The translations under genes were made by a program, and so were the position numbers. Positions 12,697 to 25,090 of a DNA stretch of 64,000 bases are shown here, in pieces (within the stretch, counting starts at the first letter, position 1; each line of letters starts with the position of its first letter). Source of the stretch: Ottelia alismoides. Taxonomy: Eukaryota > Streptophyta > Magnoliopsida > Alismatales > Hydrocharitaceae. The stretch is from positions 248,001 to 312,000 of the forward strand of contig JAZKJV010010529.1 in NCBI GenBank assembly GCA_037367405.1. The letters are read 5' to 3'. Below the pieces are notes generated by a model. It had not been told where the DNA came from. It worked only from the letters and a program-made list of their open reading frames with translations, and did no database searches.

Positions 12697-14644
12697 GGGT
12701 TTTGGGAGTCCGTAGATTCAAATCCACGGATAACACCAAATTAAGATGTGAGGTTGATTTGTGTTTAACCTAATGGACATGATTTGTGTTCTAAAAAACA
12801 ACAACAACAATTTATTAATTTTAAACTAATACATTGATAAATCAATATAATTAATTTTAAAATGAAATAATTTAATCTTGGAGATAATGGTGGAAAAGAT
12901 TGACTTATTCCTTGAAAAGTGGGGGACGACCACCAAGTCTTCATTGGACAATTTGGTCGTCCACCCTCTTGATTCGGGACGATTCAATCTTATTCAATGT
13001 CATGAGATTAAATTATCTCATGTAATTTCCAATATTATCTCACAAGGATAATTCATACATATCTTGTGAAGATTGCATTCATGGCATTGGAATTATGTGA
13101 ATCACATTCACAACCCAAAACAAAATGTATTCGTATTTTTAATTAAACATACAATGTGAATCCAATTCACATGAATAATTAATCAACAATTATAGATCAA
13201 AATTACTCTTTATTATATATATTATAAATCACATTTATAATATATATGAATAATGGGACAATACTATCCACATTATTCATATCCATAATAATAAATCACA
13301 CTTAATTATATTTGATTATCATTGTCATGCATCCAAAAAATGTGAATCAAATTCACATTATTCATTATACTTAAATCTCATTTAATTATAAATTTCTCTA
13401 TTCTAGGATATAATTTCAACAATGGAATTATTCTTAACTCTTTCAAGAACAATGCGCTTTCTCCGCAAATAATTGGAGATAAGGACATGACGATTGTACA
13501 TTCCACGTATATTGACTTGGATATTTAGATCTTATCGCAAATCCACATCATATGGACCTCTCATCGATGCTTGATTAAATAAAGACCACCAATCTAATCT
13601 TCTTCTTGCATCTGAATCTCATTCAGATCAATGTCCAACACTTTGACCAAGATTAGATTGCTTCTCTACTGAGAGGAGTCACTAAAATCCAGACCTATTT
13701 CATCACTCCCTCAGAATGGAAGCGTCATGGTTATACAATCGTTTACGATCACATCACCCTCAGATATTCCTAATACATGTACATCCTGCAAACTGGAAGA
13801 CCTATGATAAATCCAAAGATATAAATCAATTTTACACTGTCATCTTTAGGGTTTCATCATCAAGTTTCCCAATCTTGATCGCTTGGAGTTGGTATCTATC
13901 ATATGCTTTCCCAAAGCATATATCGTACCTACAAATTCATGTCATGCTTCCAAAGCATGACGATAATGCATGGAATTTGAACGGTCCCAATACCTCATGA
14001 GTGAGTTCATGTCTTCTGATTCACAAGTGAACATGTATAGTCGCTTTGAGAGATCGTATTACTCATATGTCCTTTTATGCACACCAGCTTGTCGATATAT
14101 ATACCTTGGTTACGTCATCAACATATTGGTCTTACAAATGTACACACTCAGACATATAGCAACACATTTATCTCTGGTCAGAGGGTGTGTGCCTATATCA
14201 TGACAGTATATGACATAGGACTTCGGTTATCTTGATCTCATTAAATCAACCCTTTGACCTAACTAATCTAACACCTCTGAATCTCCATTCCCATGCAGAT
14301 GTCCTACATCAAGAGGTTGGTCAAATATCAACCTAATAAGAAGGATTGTCATTTCCTACTCAGGTTAGAGATCATCTCTTAATAACATTTTGACGGTGCT
14401 TAATGAGTACTCAATCTAACTCCTTAGATATTCATCCTAGCACCAGCCTCTATGATTCAATTATTAAATCAACAGTTGTATGATTATTGAGATGGACATG
14501 GGACATAACCATAATTGTACAGAGGGACCTTATAGTGCATTCTATCATTTAATCTCAGATAGGGAGTAAATTAATCAATAACTTTTATTGATTACAATAA
14601 AATTTATTGTAAGAATGGTTCTCCTCGGTCTCACATCGCCAACA

Positions 14645-14663
14645 ATCTCCCACTAGCCCTCAG
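14645..14663 (-). other. Polypurine tract of copia element 1
   Basis: On the minus strand the bases before the 3' LTR read GAGGGCTAGTGGGAGAT followed by TGTTGG. The GTGGGAGATTGTTGG form is the usual PPT/LTR junction of plant copia elements, which prime plus-strand DNA synthesis here. It fixes the LTR start at 14644. Confidence 0.8.
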
Positions 14664-14664
14664 A

Positions 14665-16480
14665 ACCATTTTGGTACAATCCTTAAACCCATGCTTATTA
14701 CATGCTTGTCAAAAACGTTCTGTGTCAAAGGTTTGGTAAGAGGACCAACAACATTGTCGGTAGAGGCCACGTTGGTGATGATGATGTCACCATGCTTTTA
14801 AGTCTCCTAAATTATGTGGTATTTCCTTTCCACGTGCTTTCTCTTCTGATCCCATCTGGATTCCTTCACTCGGGAAATGACTCATGTGGTATCGTAGAGT
14901 AAAGGGATGAGATTATCAAGGAAACTACGCCAAGTTCCAATATGAACTTGCGCAACCACACCGCCTCCTTAGCATCCGATGCGGCAAAGTATCCGACTTT
15001 TGTTGTTGAATCTGCCGGAGTGTCCTGCTTCTTGATTCTCTAGCTCACAGCGTTACCGTTCTACAAGAACACAAACCCTGATGTTGACTTTCCATCATTA
15101 ATGTCCGACAGGAAGTCTGATTTATGTATCCTAAGAATTGGATATCACCATCTCCGTAGACCATGATATAATCTTGCGTCCGTCCTAGATACTAAAAAAT
15201 GTTCTTCACTACATTCTAGTGTTGTTCTCCATAGTAGGATTGGTAACGACTTACCACTCCCACTGAATGGCAGATATTTGTCCTAGTACACATCATGGCT
15301 TACATTAAGCTTCCTATAACTGATGCATAGGGGCATCCAGCCATGGCCTTCTTTTCCTCAATACTTTTAGGATCCATCTCTTTATAAATGTGGATGCCAT
15401 GTCCTAAGGGTAGGAAACTTTTCTTGGAACTCTCCATCCAGAAATGTTCAAGAATTTTCTTAATGTACCCATATTGTGATAATCCTAATATCCTCTTTTC
15501 TCAATTTCTGAACAGCTTCAGACCCAAGATGTAAGAGGCTTCTCCTAGATATGTCATCTCGAACGTATGGGATAGACAAATTTTAACACTAGTCATTATC
15601 CTTGTATCATTCCAAATGATAAGGATGTCATCTACCTAAAGCACGATGAACACAACGATGCTCCCACTAAGCTTCTTGTACACATAAGGTTCATCAGGAT
15701 TTTGCACAAAACCATAACTATTTATGATTTTGTCAAATCTGATGTTATATCTACATGAAGCTTGTTCGATCCCATAGATGTATTTCTTTAACTTACATAC
15801 TTTACCTTCCTCGGTTATGAAGACATGGGACTGCTCCATATAGATATCCTCCTCGATGTACCTACTGAGGAAAGCCATCTTGATGTCTATCTACCATATG
15901 TTGTAGTCAATATATGCAACAATAGCTAGTAGTGTCCTGATGGACTTAAGCATGGCCACATGAGAGAACATCTCATCGTAGTCAATGCCTTCTCTTTGTG
16001 TGTAGCCTTTGGCTACGAGCCCTATCTTGAAAGTCTCTACTTTCCCATCAGGTCTCCTCTATCTCTTGAAGATCCATTTACACCCATTGGGTTTTACCCC
16101 TTCTGGTGCATCCTCTAGGGTCCATACACCTTTCTTATGCATGGAGTCAATCTCTAACTTCATAGCTAGCATCCATCAATCCATGTCATGATCTGCGAGT
16201 GCTTCATCAAATGAAGCATGATCATTTTTAGTCTCCCCTAACACATGGAATCCATACCATTTAGGTGGTGCAACCACCCTCGAACTCCTTCGAAAAGGTA
16301 TGGATGTTTCATCTTTATTTATCTCTTCAGTTTCTGGTTCATTAAGCTAAGAATCCTGAGGGGACTCAAATGAGTTCCTCTACATAATTTTTGTCTTGAT
16401 CTTTAAGGAAGTCACCCTCTAGAAATCTCACATCTCTAGAGACGAAAACCTTCTGAGTCTCACAGTCATAAAGCTAGAAT
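14665..16480 (-). pseudogene. Copia reverse transcriptase / RNase H relic (element 1)
   Basis: Read on the minus strand, the region holds the end of copia pol. From high to low coordinates: an RT start like NGCKWIFKR (around 16090), then LVAKGYTQREGIDYDEMFS near 15960-16015, then a block with KMAFLSRYIEEDIYMEQ and YGIEQAS in an open frame at 15636-15878, and NPDEPYVYKKL. The catalytic YVDD region reads stop-VDD (TAG in place of the tyrosine codon, near 15632), followed by ILIIWND. The RNase H end shows GPLTKPLTQNVFDKHV near 14700-14760, the usual C-terminal block of the polyprotein. Frames are interrupted by many stops and shifts, so no enzyme can be made. Recognition of the family is firm. 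Confidence 0.85.
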
Positions 16481-17360
16481 TAAATATCATCTTTAACATA
16501 CCCAATGAAGTAACACTCATGAGACCGAGATTCTAACTTAATTGAATCCACGTTATTCACGTGGACCAAGCAATCCCAAATCTTTAAGTGATATACACTA
16601 GGTTTGGTTCCATACCAAAGCTCATGAGGAGTCTTAGGTACATACTTTCTAGGAATCTTGTTCAAGATATATATTGCAGTCTCTATTGCATATCCCCGGA
16701 AACTAAGAGGTAAATGTGCTTTGCTCATCATTAAACGGACCATGTCCATGATGATTCTGTTGCGTCTTTCAGCAACATCATTAAGTTGAGGGATTCCAAA
16801 AGGAGTGATATTGGAGATAATCCCATTCTCTTTGAGGTATTCCTTGAATTCATCTGAGATGTACTCACCATATCAGTCAGATCGAACACTTTAATCATCC
16901 TATCAGTTAGGTTCTCAACCAAATACTTGAATCCATCAAACTTTTCAAAAGGTTTTAGATTTATGATGTAGCAGGAAGATAAACTAGTCTCACGAATGGT
17001 CATCAATAAACGTCAAGTAATATCGATATCCATTTCGAGTCGTGGTATTGAAGGGACCATATACATCAGCATGTATTAGGTCAAAATATCTTCGCATCAT
17101 GTAACCTTGTTACGAAAAGGTGTCCAAGTCATTTTACCTCGAATATAATGTTTGCAGGTAGGGGAAGATCGGACGTGAAGAAAATCTAAGGGTCCATCCT
17201 TTATAAGTCTATTGATCCTATCAATAGATAAATGATCAAACCTTTCATGTCAAATTATATTTGAATGATTTCCATTCTCTATGGATCTTTTAGGGTTTTC
17301 ATTATTGGTAGTAACATTCACGACATGTTCATTAACGCGCAATTCATAGAGTCCACCAGA
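16480..17360 (-). pseudogene. Copia integrase relic (element 1)
   Basis: An open frame at 16480-16749 (minus) reads MDMVRLMMSKAHLPLSF, then AIYILNKIPRK, TPHELWYGTKPS and CYFIGYVKDD, the standard C-terminal part of plant copia integrase. Upstream, reading across frame shifts at 16720-16850, the conserved TPFGIPQLN and ERRN blocks can be made out, and a VENLTDRMIK block lies before them. The catalytic core is split between frames. It precedes RT, as expected for Ty1/copia (gag-PR-INT-RT-RH), and separates this element from Ty3/gypsy, in which INT follows RH. Confidence 0.85.
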
Positions 17361-17760
17361 CGTTCAAAAACCAACCGTAATATGCTTATCATAATGATTT
17401 ATGACTAGTTTATTACAAAAAAAGAATGAATATATGCTTCTAACTAGCTTAGATACATATATTAAATTCCTCCCTAATTTAGGTACATAAAGACTCTCTT
17501 TAAGTACAAGGACTCTTCCACTAGATAACGATAGTGGGCAGGCCCTCATGGCGACTGCTGCAATGCTTGCATCAGATTCCATCCAGAGATGACTATCTCC
17601 CTTTCATCTAGACTCTTAGTTTCATGAAATAGATGCAACAAATTGCATACATGAGTGGAAGCACCAGAATCTATAACCCAACTTCCTTCTTTTCCAATAA
17701 GAAAACTAGTTTCAATGATGAAATTAAATTTCATACCTGCAGGGGATTTACCTTTGTTGG
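17360..17760 (-). pseudogene. Copia protease and GAG-pre-integrase relic (element 1)
   Basis: An open frame at 17546-17734 (minus) contains GSWVIDSGASTHVCN, the aspartic protease active-site region with D-S-G. The next frame, 17364-17582, has VLVLKESLYVPKLGRNLIYVSKL, matching the GAG-pre-integrase block that lies between protease and integrase in copia. The two are in different frames now. The domain order fits the neighbouring gag (higher coordinates) and integrase (lower coordinates). Confidence 0.85.
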
Positions 17761-18420
17761 TAGATTTCAGGTATTCTAGGCAGTTACTCCTCTACTGCCC
17801 CAGCTTCTTGCAGTGGTGAAAAACATTAGTTTTTTTCGACGCTATCAACGTGGATGCATTGGAAGATGAGCCAATGCCTTGACTCTTCTTCTTTCACTTC
17901 TAGACCAGGCCCTTCTGAGAACCATGCTTCTGATCGCACTTTCCTTTGACCCGTGCAACCATTTCACTGGCAGAGAGGCAATCCTTCTTCATTACATCTT
18001 CATCAGACATTAATGTAGTCAATAGCCCAGTGTTAATAAAATAAACTTTGCTCATATGCAACAAGGCCACAAATTTGTTGAAAGACTTACGAAGTGACAA
18101 CAGAATGAAGTCAACTTGCATGTCTGAATCCATGAAGGCTCCTAGGATTTCAAGTTCAGAGAGGTACCCAAACATTATGAGTACATCATCTCTGACAGAT
18201 ATCCCCTCCTGCATCTAGCAGAGAAAAAGCTCTTTCATTACATTATAACACTGTGTGAGTTTACATCAACGAGCATATCTTTTAGATTCAGCATGATCTC
18301 TTTGCCAGTGTTCATCTCCACATGCTACATACGAAGCGCAATGGATAATGAATCCAGAATGTAACATCTTGCCAAATGTTAATCTTCATCATATTTTCAT
18401 TATACGATATTTCTTCTTGA
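17760..18420 (-). pseudogene. Copia gag relic with degraded zinc knuckle (element 1)
   Basis: The minus-strand frame at 17900-18214 starts MQEGISVRDDVL and includes DMQVDFILLSLRKSFNKF and LLTTLM, which match the C-terminal half of the UBN2-type gag of plant copia elements (pattern M-x-EG-x-SVR-x-HVL … QVSFILESLP-x-SF). Near 17765-17826 a damaged CCHC knuckle can be read: the cysteine of HHCKKLG and the final NCLEYL survive, but the histidine is replaced and a stop intervenes. Gag would coat element RNA in the cytoplasm. The N-terminal half is not readable. Confidence 0.75.
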
Positions 18421-20290
18421 GTCTTTGGGTCTGTGTACTTATCCTTTGTTAGCAAATAAGAGATGCATTAAGTAGATACGACAAGATCCAAATTTCGGAT
18501 CCAATCCGAATAAGTATGTCCGGTCAAATAATTAACCTCCAGGAGCCTACTAAGGGGGTTTATTGACCTCATTTTTTGAAATTAAGATTGCACTATATTA
18601 AAATATATAATAATAATATATTAAATTGAATTTCTTTGATTAAGAAACTTTTAATCAAATTACTCTTGGCATTTCAACTATGAAAATAATTCCCTTAATC
18701 ACTTTTAAAGCAAGATATATACTTACCGATATATCTCTAGCAAGAACTGGGATCTCCTCTTAACCTCCGCCACATCCCAATAAAATGAGAACCTGTAACT
18801 CAGATAAAAAGAAGAGGGAACACATTCCTCCTTGAAAGTCCAACTTGCATTTCCCATTTCATACTTTAACACCTGGGCCCACCACCCCTAAGGTGATGTT
18901 GAGCCGTTTCTTATTAAACCAACCGTCAAAAGGCGTAAAACTCACTATGTGCATTCCAATATGGCCCCAATAATATGAGGATCTGATATTGGAGTCACTA
19001 GGCATACTGCCTTACTCTTTTGAGAAGCAAAGAGCCCGAGACCAATCTAGATGCGCTTATACGAAGGAGCAGTCACTTCGAACAAGCATTTCCTACATAC
19101 AATCACTAGCGACAGAACCCTTCACATTGACGGGAGACCATGGATGTAACTTATGTGATCCTCCCCCACTTATTCAAATTTTAATTAATTATCATGAATC
19201 ACACTCATATAACTAATTCTTACATGGAAATACACATATATTCATAATAGAGTGTTTTAATTTGATGTAATCAATTTAATCACATTAAATCAATTATCAA
19301 TCCAATTCAATCAATAAACTTGATTTTTAGTTGAAAGATGGTATAATCTCTAAGTATGTATTATTCGAATTTTAACAATTAGAAAATACATCATGATCTC
19401 TCTAGCATTATACCTTCCCTACCCTATGTCATGGCCAGTATCGATGGTAGTCGGACAGACCGCACACGGTGCAACTTGCTACCCCAATGCTCCCAGACTA
19501 GACACCATATCCTCCTTGGGAAAGGATGATACCAAATTGATCATTATGTGCTCGAGATGATCAATTTTTCAAATGAAGTTATACCATATAGTGATAATCA
19601 AAATCATTTTGATTATAAGGAAATTCGCTAAATAAATTCATAATCCTATTCAAACAAATTTGTGTGTAGAAGACGAACATGTAAACAATTTGTGATCTAA
19701 ATAATATCTAATCAATTATTAGTTAAGGTAATGTCATTTATGGAAATAAATATCATCAAATATTTATAAATAATTATTCCAGGAAATTAACAATTAATTT
19801 CACTAATTTCTTAAATGGCAATCACAAGGATATTGATTTGAAATGTAATTTCCAGTAGTGATCCTTACTCACTAAAATTATCATATCTCCATCAATTTAA
19901 ATCAAAATTAAGCAAAGTAATTTTACAAAGTTTTCTAATTTGATTTATAACAGAAAAAAATGATTAGAATGCATTTACATGCATTTATAAGAGTAATTAA
20001 TCCATTAATTATGTCCATATTTACCATCCACGAAATAGTGGATGTATGTATATTAAAAAGACCATAACTTGAGTTATCGGATTCCAAATCATGCAAACTC
20101 AAACCCCACGATTTCCTTAATTAATAAGGAACACGATCCAAGTGACAATTTCATATTTAACATTTTAATAAAGGTCGAAAATAGACACAAAATAGGGATG
20201 TGAAAAATAAATTCCATAAAATTTTCGCAATCCCTAACGAACCCAAGTCTTCATAGGTTAATGGATCATATCCAAAACCTCCAACCAGAT
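18421..20290 (-). other. Degenerate 5' internal region of copia element 1
   Basis: This lies between the readable gag and the PBS. It should hold the gag start and the leader, but I can read no reliable gag N-terminus. The sequence is AT-rich with many stops. A plus-strand frame at 18989-19216 has no recognisable domain and is probably chance. Confidence 0.5.
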
Positions 20291-20300
20291 ACTGATATCA
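20291..20300 (-). other. Primer binding site of copia element 1 (initiator tRNA-Met type)
   Basis: On the minus strand the 5' LTR ends …CCTTCA at 20303, two bases follow, then TGATATCAGTATCTGGTTGG. The usual plant copia PBS is TGGTATCAGAGC, complementary to the 3' end of initiator tRNA-Met. The match is good but has a G-to-A change at position 3 and changes at positions 10-11. The site places the 5' LTR on the right and confirms minus orientation. Confidence 0.75.
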
Positions 20301-20813
20301 CTTGAAGGATTATTGAATAATCCTAAAGAGCATTACAGAATCGTGTGAATCGTACCGTATACAATCAAGAGCGACTAGTCCGCTAGTTGCTCGATGCAAC
20401 AAAATTTAAATTTTTTAAATCGATGAAACCACATGATCTAAGAACAATTCTTGGATCGTTTCATCTAACCACATAATTCATAGAGGAATACCTCTTGTAG
20501 CATGGTTGCGATCAAGCCTCTAAGAGAAGAGACCTCCTGTCTCAAGTCCGATACATCAGAGGAGATGCTTACCAGCATGGGGATGAGTCATGGGCTTCTC
20601 GCAATCCTAGTCTATAATCCAATCAATGGATCTCCTAATCTTGTCTCATGATATTGAACTCCTTCTTCATGTGCGAGATGCACCAAAGAAGACAAAGATC
20701 CGAGAGTCATCGAAGGGCAACAAAACAACGATGTGATGACGAAGAGAACCCTCTCTCTATGAGAAGAGTGGACGGCCACTCTTGTATAGGGAGAAGGGTT
20801 GGCATGGGAAATG

Positions 20814-20874
<61 letters not shown>
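20814..20874. repeat. Compound (TA)n(GA)n microsatellite in copia 5' LTR
   Basis: About eight TA units followed by over twenty GA units with one interruption. The same site in the 3' LTR has only about nine GA. An apparent open frame through it (20648-21043) owes its Arg-Glu run to the repeat. Confidence 0.95.
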
Positions 20875-20877
<3 letters not shown>

Positions 20878-20917
20878 CGTCGAGATTGTGTTAATGAAGA
20901 GGAAGGGATGCCTCTTC

Positions 20918-20924
20918 TTTTATA
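20918..20924 (-). promoter_or_regulatory. TATA box of copia 5' LTR
   Basis: The minus strand reads CCTATAAAAGAAGAGGCATC, shared with the other LTR at 12690. As the 5' LTR copy, this would have been the promoter of the full element, although the upstream part of its U3 is deleted. Confidence 0.55.
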
Positions 20925-22308
20925 GGTTTTTGGGAGTCCATGGATCCCAATCTATGGTAAACACTGAAACAACGAGTGATGTTGATTTTATGTTTAATCC
21001 AACAACCATGATTTGTGTTTTCAAAAACAAAAACAATAATTGATTTAATTTAATATAATATATTGATAAATTAGTATAATTAAATTAAAAATCATTTATT
21101 ATTGTAGATAATGGTGGAAGAGATTGATTTATCCCTTAAAAATCGGGGGACATCCACAAAGTCCTCATGGGACAATGTGGTCGTCCACCCTCGTGACTTG
21201 GGATGAGTTAATCTCGACCCAAGTCACGAGACTACATTATCTAAGGTAAGTTCCAATATTATATCACAAGGGTCATTCAAAATTATCTTGTGAAGATTGC
21301 AATCATGCCATTGGAATTATGTGAATCACATTCACAACCCAAAATAAAATGTAGTCATATTTCTTATTAATCATCCAATGTTAATCTGATTCACATGAAT
21401 AACTAATAAACAAATATAAATCATAAATAGTCACTATTCTATATATCGAAAATCACATTTAACACGTATGAATACTATCCACATTATTCATATCCTTAGT
21501 AATTAAATCACATTTATTATATTGAATTATCATTCTCATGCATCCAAAAAGTGTGAAACAAATTCACATTTTTCATGATAATTAAATATAATTTAATTAT
21601 CCATTTCTTAATGCTAGGATATAATTTCAACAATGGAATTTTTCTTGAACTCTTTCAAGAACATTTCGCTTTCTCCGTACATGCTTGGAGATAAGGACAG
21701 GGTAATTGTACGTTCCACGTATAGTGAGGACTTGGATATTGAGATATCATCTCAAGTCCAGATCTCATAAACCTTTCATAGGTGCTTGATTAAATAAAGA
21801 CCGCAAATCTAATATTCTTCTTGCATCTGTCATTCAGATCGATGTCCAACACTTGGACCAAGATCAGATTGTTTCTCTATTGAGAGGAGTCACTAAAATA
21901 GACATGATTCATCAATCGTAATGTAAGCATCATGGTTATACAATCGTTTGTGATCACTTACTGGAAGACCTATGATAAACCCGAAGATATAGATTGTCAT
22001 CTTTAGGGTTTAATCATAAAGTTTCTCAATTTTGGTCATTGGGAGTTGGTATAGATCATATGCTTTCACAAAGCATATATCGTACCTACAAATTCATGTC
22101 ATGCTTCTAAAGAATGATGACAATGCATGGAATTTAATCGTTAACAATACCTCATTAGTGAGCTAATGTCTTCCGGTTCACAAGTGAACCGGTATAGTCC
22201 CTTTAAGAGATCATGTTACTCATATGTCTTCATATTCACACCAGTTCATCGGTATATAGACCTTGGTTAGGTCATCAACCTATTAGTCTGTCAAATGTAC
22301 ACACTCAG

Positions 22309-22870
22309 ATCATGTGCCTTAAATAAATTGTAGAGTTATTCTAGTAAATTATTTGTAATTAAATGCACACACATTACTTTTGCAAAATTCCAACTCTCCT
22401 GGATTGCATACTAAAATACCTTATTGATATAATTCTCTCTAGATAAATTAGCATTGGGGATTTATTAGGTCTTAAATACTTACAGTCACTCTATTTTTAT
22501 TATAAAATCATAAAAATCATATATTGTCAAAGAAATCGAAAATATTATTATAGCCTCATTGCATCATGATTAATTTCCAAAAAAAATCATGTTTTTTGCA
22601 TTCTATTTGTGTGAAAAAATACGTGAAAACCCATAAAAGTGTGCAGTTTCTAGGAAAAGTATAATTTGGTTAAATTGGATTAATTTCACATCAAAATTAA
22701 TTTGGTTAAGGTGTGTGTTTCTTATTAACACAATTCAATGGCATTTTGCATTCGCATTTATTTTGTATGTAAAAATACAAAAAAAAAATCCGCATTAGAA
22801 ACTTAGACCTAAATGATCTGAATTAACCCAAAATTGTTCCTTTGCCTACCTATGTTTGACTGGGGTCTTT
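22309..22870 (+). mobile_element. Fragment of a C-family LTR, plus orientation
   Basis: Blocks such as GGATTTATTAGG…TTAAATACTTACAGTCACTCTATTT at 22460-22500 and AATTGTTCCTTTGCCTACC at 22831 are the inverse of sequences at 6.70-6.75 kb and 6.29-6.31 kb in LTR C. The fragment starts where the copia 5' LTR breaks off. Non-coding. Confidence 0.5.
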
Positions 22871-25090
22871 CCCGAGTATAAATTAAAGAATGAGTCCTCT
22901 TTTACAAAGACATTTGATTCGGTTCTGATTAATGGGTTGAGAGTCATGATACAATGAGTACGATTAATATACCCACTCATGTGATCTATCAAATAGATAT
23001 ACCCAAAAATAGTTGAATTATTAAGCAATTAAAAAGTGATTCACTTTCGTTGTTAGTTGGAGCATAAAAATGCATCAAAAATTCAATAATGGCATTAACA
23101 TAAGTAACAGAGGACACATAAAATATCTAAAATTTTATCATCTTGAATTATAAATTAAATATGTGAATTATTCCATCATGAAGAGCATCAAATTTCAAAT
23201 CTAATAAATTTAAAATCATTGAATCTGGAGTTCGTATGCTCAAGTTATAAATAAAAGAGTGCAAAGACATAATTGTTATAAAAATTTGTAGATAAAATAC
23301 ATAAAATATGCAAAAAGGTCCTTTATACGTGCATATTTGTAAATTTAAAATGTTGGTGGGATCACCTAGAAATTTTCCCAAGTACGACACGTGAGGAACA
23401 CATGCGTGGGAGGGACCTCATTGCATATATTGAAAAATTGCAGGACTCGACTACAATTTGTACGCTCCCTCATGTGTAATGCACATGCTATGTGGTTCGG
23501 GAGGAGGCAGTTGGCTCACGATAGGTGGCTTGGGTTACATGGGTTGCCTGAGGTGCTTCAGATGAGATTCAGATCTTCTGATCATATAGGTTCGGCAGTT
23601 GGCTTGGGATTTCATTGGAGTCTTCTGATCATTATGATCGAATGGTACATGTAGCTTCACTCAACTTCATCCTCCGTCATCTGGGTGGCAGAAATGATTG
23701 TTCTCTAGTGAGGTAGTAGTGGAGCCTCCCTTGCTCTCTAAGCAATCTGATGATCTTGAATCCTCCCCTAATTGCTGGCATAGATCGGGGAAGCAACAAG
23801 GACTGGAAGGGGAGCTCAGAGTGGTTGGTCGATGTTCCTTCATCAAAGATTCTAATCTAGAATGGAATCTCATTTGAAGCTCTGATCAATGAGGAAGGAC
23901 CTGAAAAATCTAAAGGAGGAAGACGACGATCAGAGGTGGCTTGTGATGAGCTTATTACGAAGCTCTAGTCGTTGCTCAACATTCTCAGCCACGACATGGG
24001 GCTTAGTCGGCTTCTAGTCGGCTGAGACTCAGCTTGAAAACCAAGGGTCGACACCAGGGCACGAAGGTCATCTTTACCTCATCAATTCAACCCCCCATTG
24101 TCACTAGAGGTGCGAGAGAAGTTGGGCCACAACCAGTATATTGGTGGATAAGGGAAAAAAGAGGTAGAGCAGGTGGCTTTATACGTGGTGGATATTAGTT
24201 ACAAGAGATGGGGAGGTAAGGTTTGTAATGTTAATCAAAGTCCCTAGAAGGTTGGAGGTGGAGAATTGAAGGGTGCATAAGGATGACGAATCCTAAGGCT
24301 ACGTGGAGTTACCATCAGGTCGTGGGAGGGTGGTCGGAGGAGTTTGATTAAAATGGAAGGGTCGAGGGCACGTCAAGGTGTTACGGCCAGCTAGAGAAGG
24401 CGGGAGGTAGACAATGGGTCCTCAACTATTGGATATGGAAATGTAATGGCCATGGGTGAGGTGTGAGCGAATGTTTCCGATTATGTCAGAGAGTGTGATG
24501 TAACTGTGGACATCAGTGTAGAAGCGAAGGGTCCAGGTGTGATCTATATGATTGCATTAGATTGCGGTGGAGGATGGCGTACACGATAAAAGGATCGGGC
24601 CTTGTGGATACTCTAGAGAGCACCACGTAGCTCAATTAGGTTATTTAGAAATATGAAAAATAAGAGAAATTACAAAAAATAAAAGGAAGTTGAAATAACA
24701 AGAAGTCAAAACATAAAAGTTGTAGATGTCAAGGAGATCTAGATGTTTCATGTTGGACAAAAAGTCAAAGAGATCAACTATACAAGAAAATAATTTTGGA
24801 AGTATTTTTAAATGATTAGAAGCACTTATTTTTATTATTGTGTTATTTTTTTATCTTTTCATTTCTTTTTAAAATAATTTAGATATATATAATAATACTC
24901 CGATATTTTATGGAGTTTCTTATAAGAAATAAAATAAGGAAAATAAAAGAGGTTAGTTTATATTTAAGAATTAGGAGTATTTACAAGAAAAGGGTCAATT
25001 GTTAAAAAAGATGAATTAATGAAGATTTTTACTGAGTTGTTTAATCAAGGAGGATAATAATTGATAGATAATATGATTAATCATAGATTC
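22871..25090 (-). mobile_element. Gypsy-type LTR (family G), minus orientation
   Basis: Read on the minus strand it has the general layout of the other long LTRs: an AT-rich start, a GC-richer promoter and leader at 23.5-24.6 kb with a TATA box, then a late part with a CACGTG-like stretch near 23390. A block at 24.65-24.78 kb resembles 8.74-8.86 kb of LTR C in the same orientation. The proposed start at ~25090 (TGAATCTATG on the minus strand) and the left end are uncertain. Short frames at 23391-23654 and 23667-23873 are not recognised proteins. Confidence 0.45.
24177..24183 (-). promoter_or_regulatory. Possible TATA box of LTR G
   Basis: The minus strand reads CCACGTATAAAGCC in a GC-richer context, as expected for an LTR promoter. 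No second copy of this LTR is available in the window to confirm it. Confidence 0.4.

Larger units (their letters stand above)
12124..14644 (-). mobile_element. 3' LTR of copia element 1
   Basis: On the minus strand the LTR runs from TGTTGGCG at 14644 to …CCTTCA at 12124, 2521 bp. It matches 20303-22308 over that copy's full length: the CTTGTAGCATGGTTGC block (12313 and 20494), the TATA region, the (GA)n tract, and the region of GTCATCAAC…GTACACACTCAG (14115 and 22270). It is directly preceded on the minus strand by a copia-type polypurine tract. Its length is large for copia but known in some lineages. No gene is seen in it; the short frames at 13.7-14.2 kb are not coding. Confidence 0.85.
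20303..22308 (-). mobile_element. 5' LTR of copia element 1, truncated
   Basis: It is homologous to 12124-14148 of the other LTR. The similarity stops after GTACACACTCAGA near 22308, so roughly the first 500 bp of the LTR (on the minus strand) are missing. Beyond lies gypsy LTR C-like DNA. The two LTRs differ at many positions and by indels, which suggests an old insertion. Confidence 0.85.

Noticed and set aside
20648..21043. 131-codon frame with a long Arg-Glu repeat
   Set aside because: The repeat is the GA microsatellite; the frame lies antisense to the transcript of the copia LTR and has no homologue in the other LTR.
23391..23873. Frames on both strands in the GC-richer part at 23.4-23.9 kb
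   Set aside because: This is LTR G leader sequence; no family recognised and no copy to test conservation.
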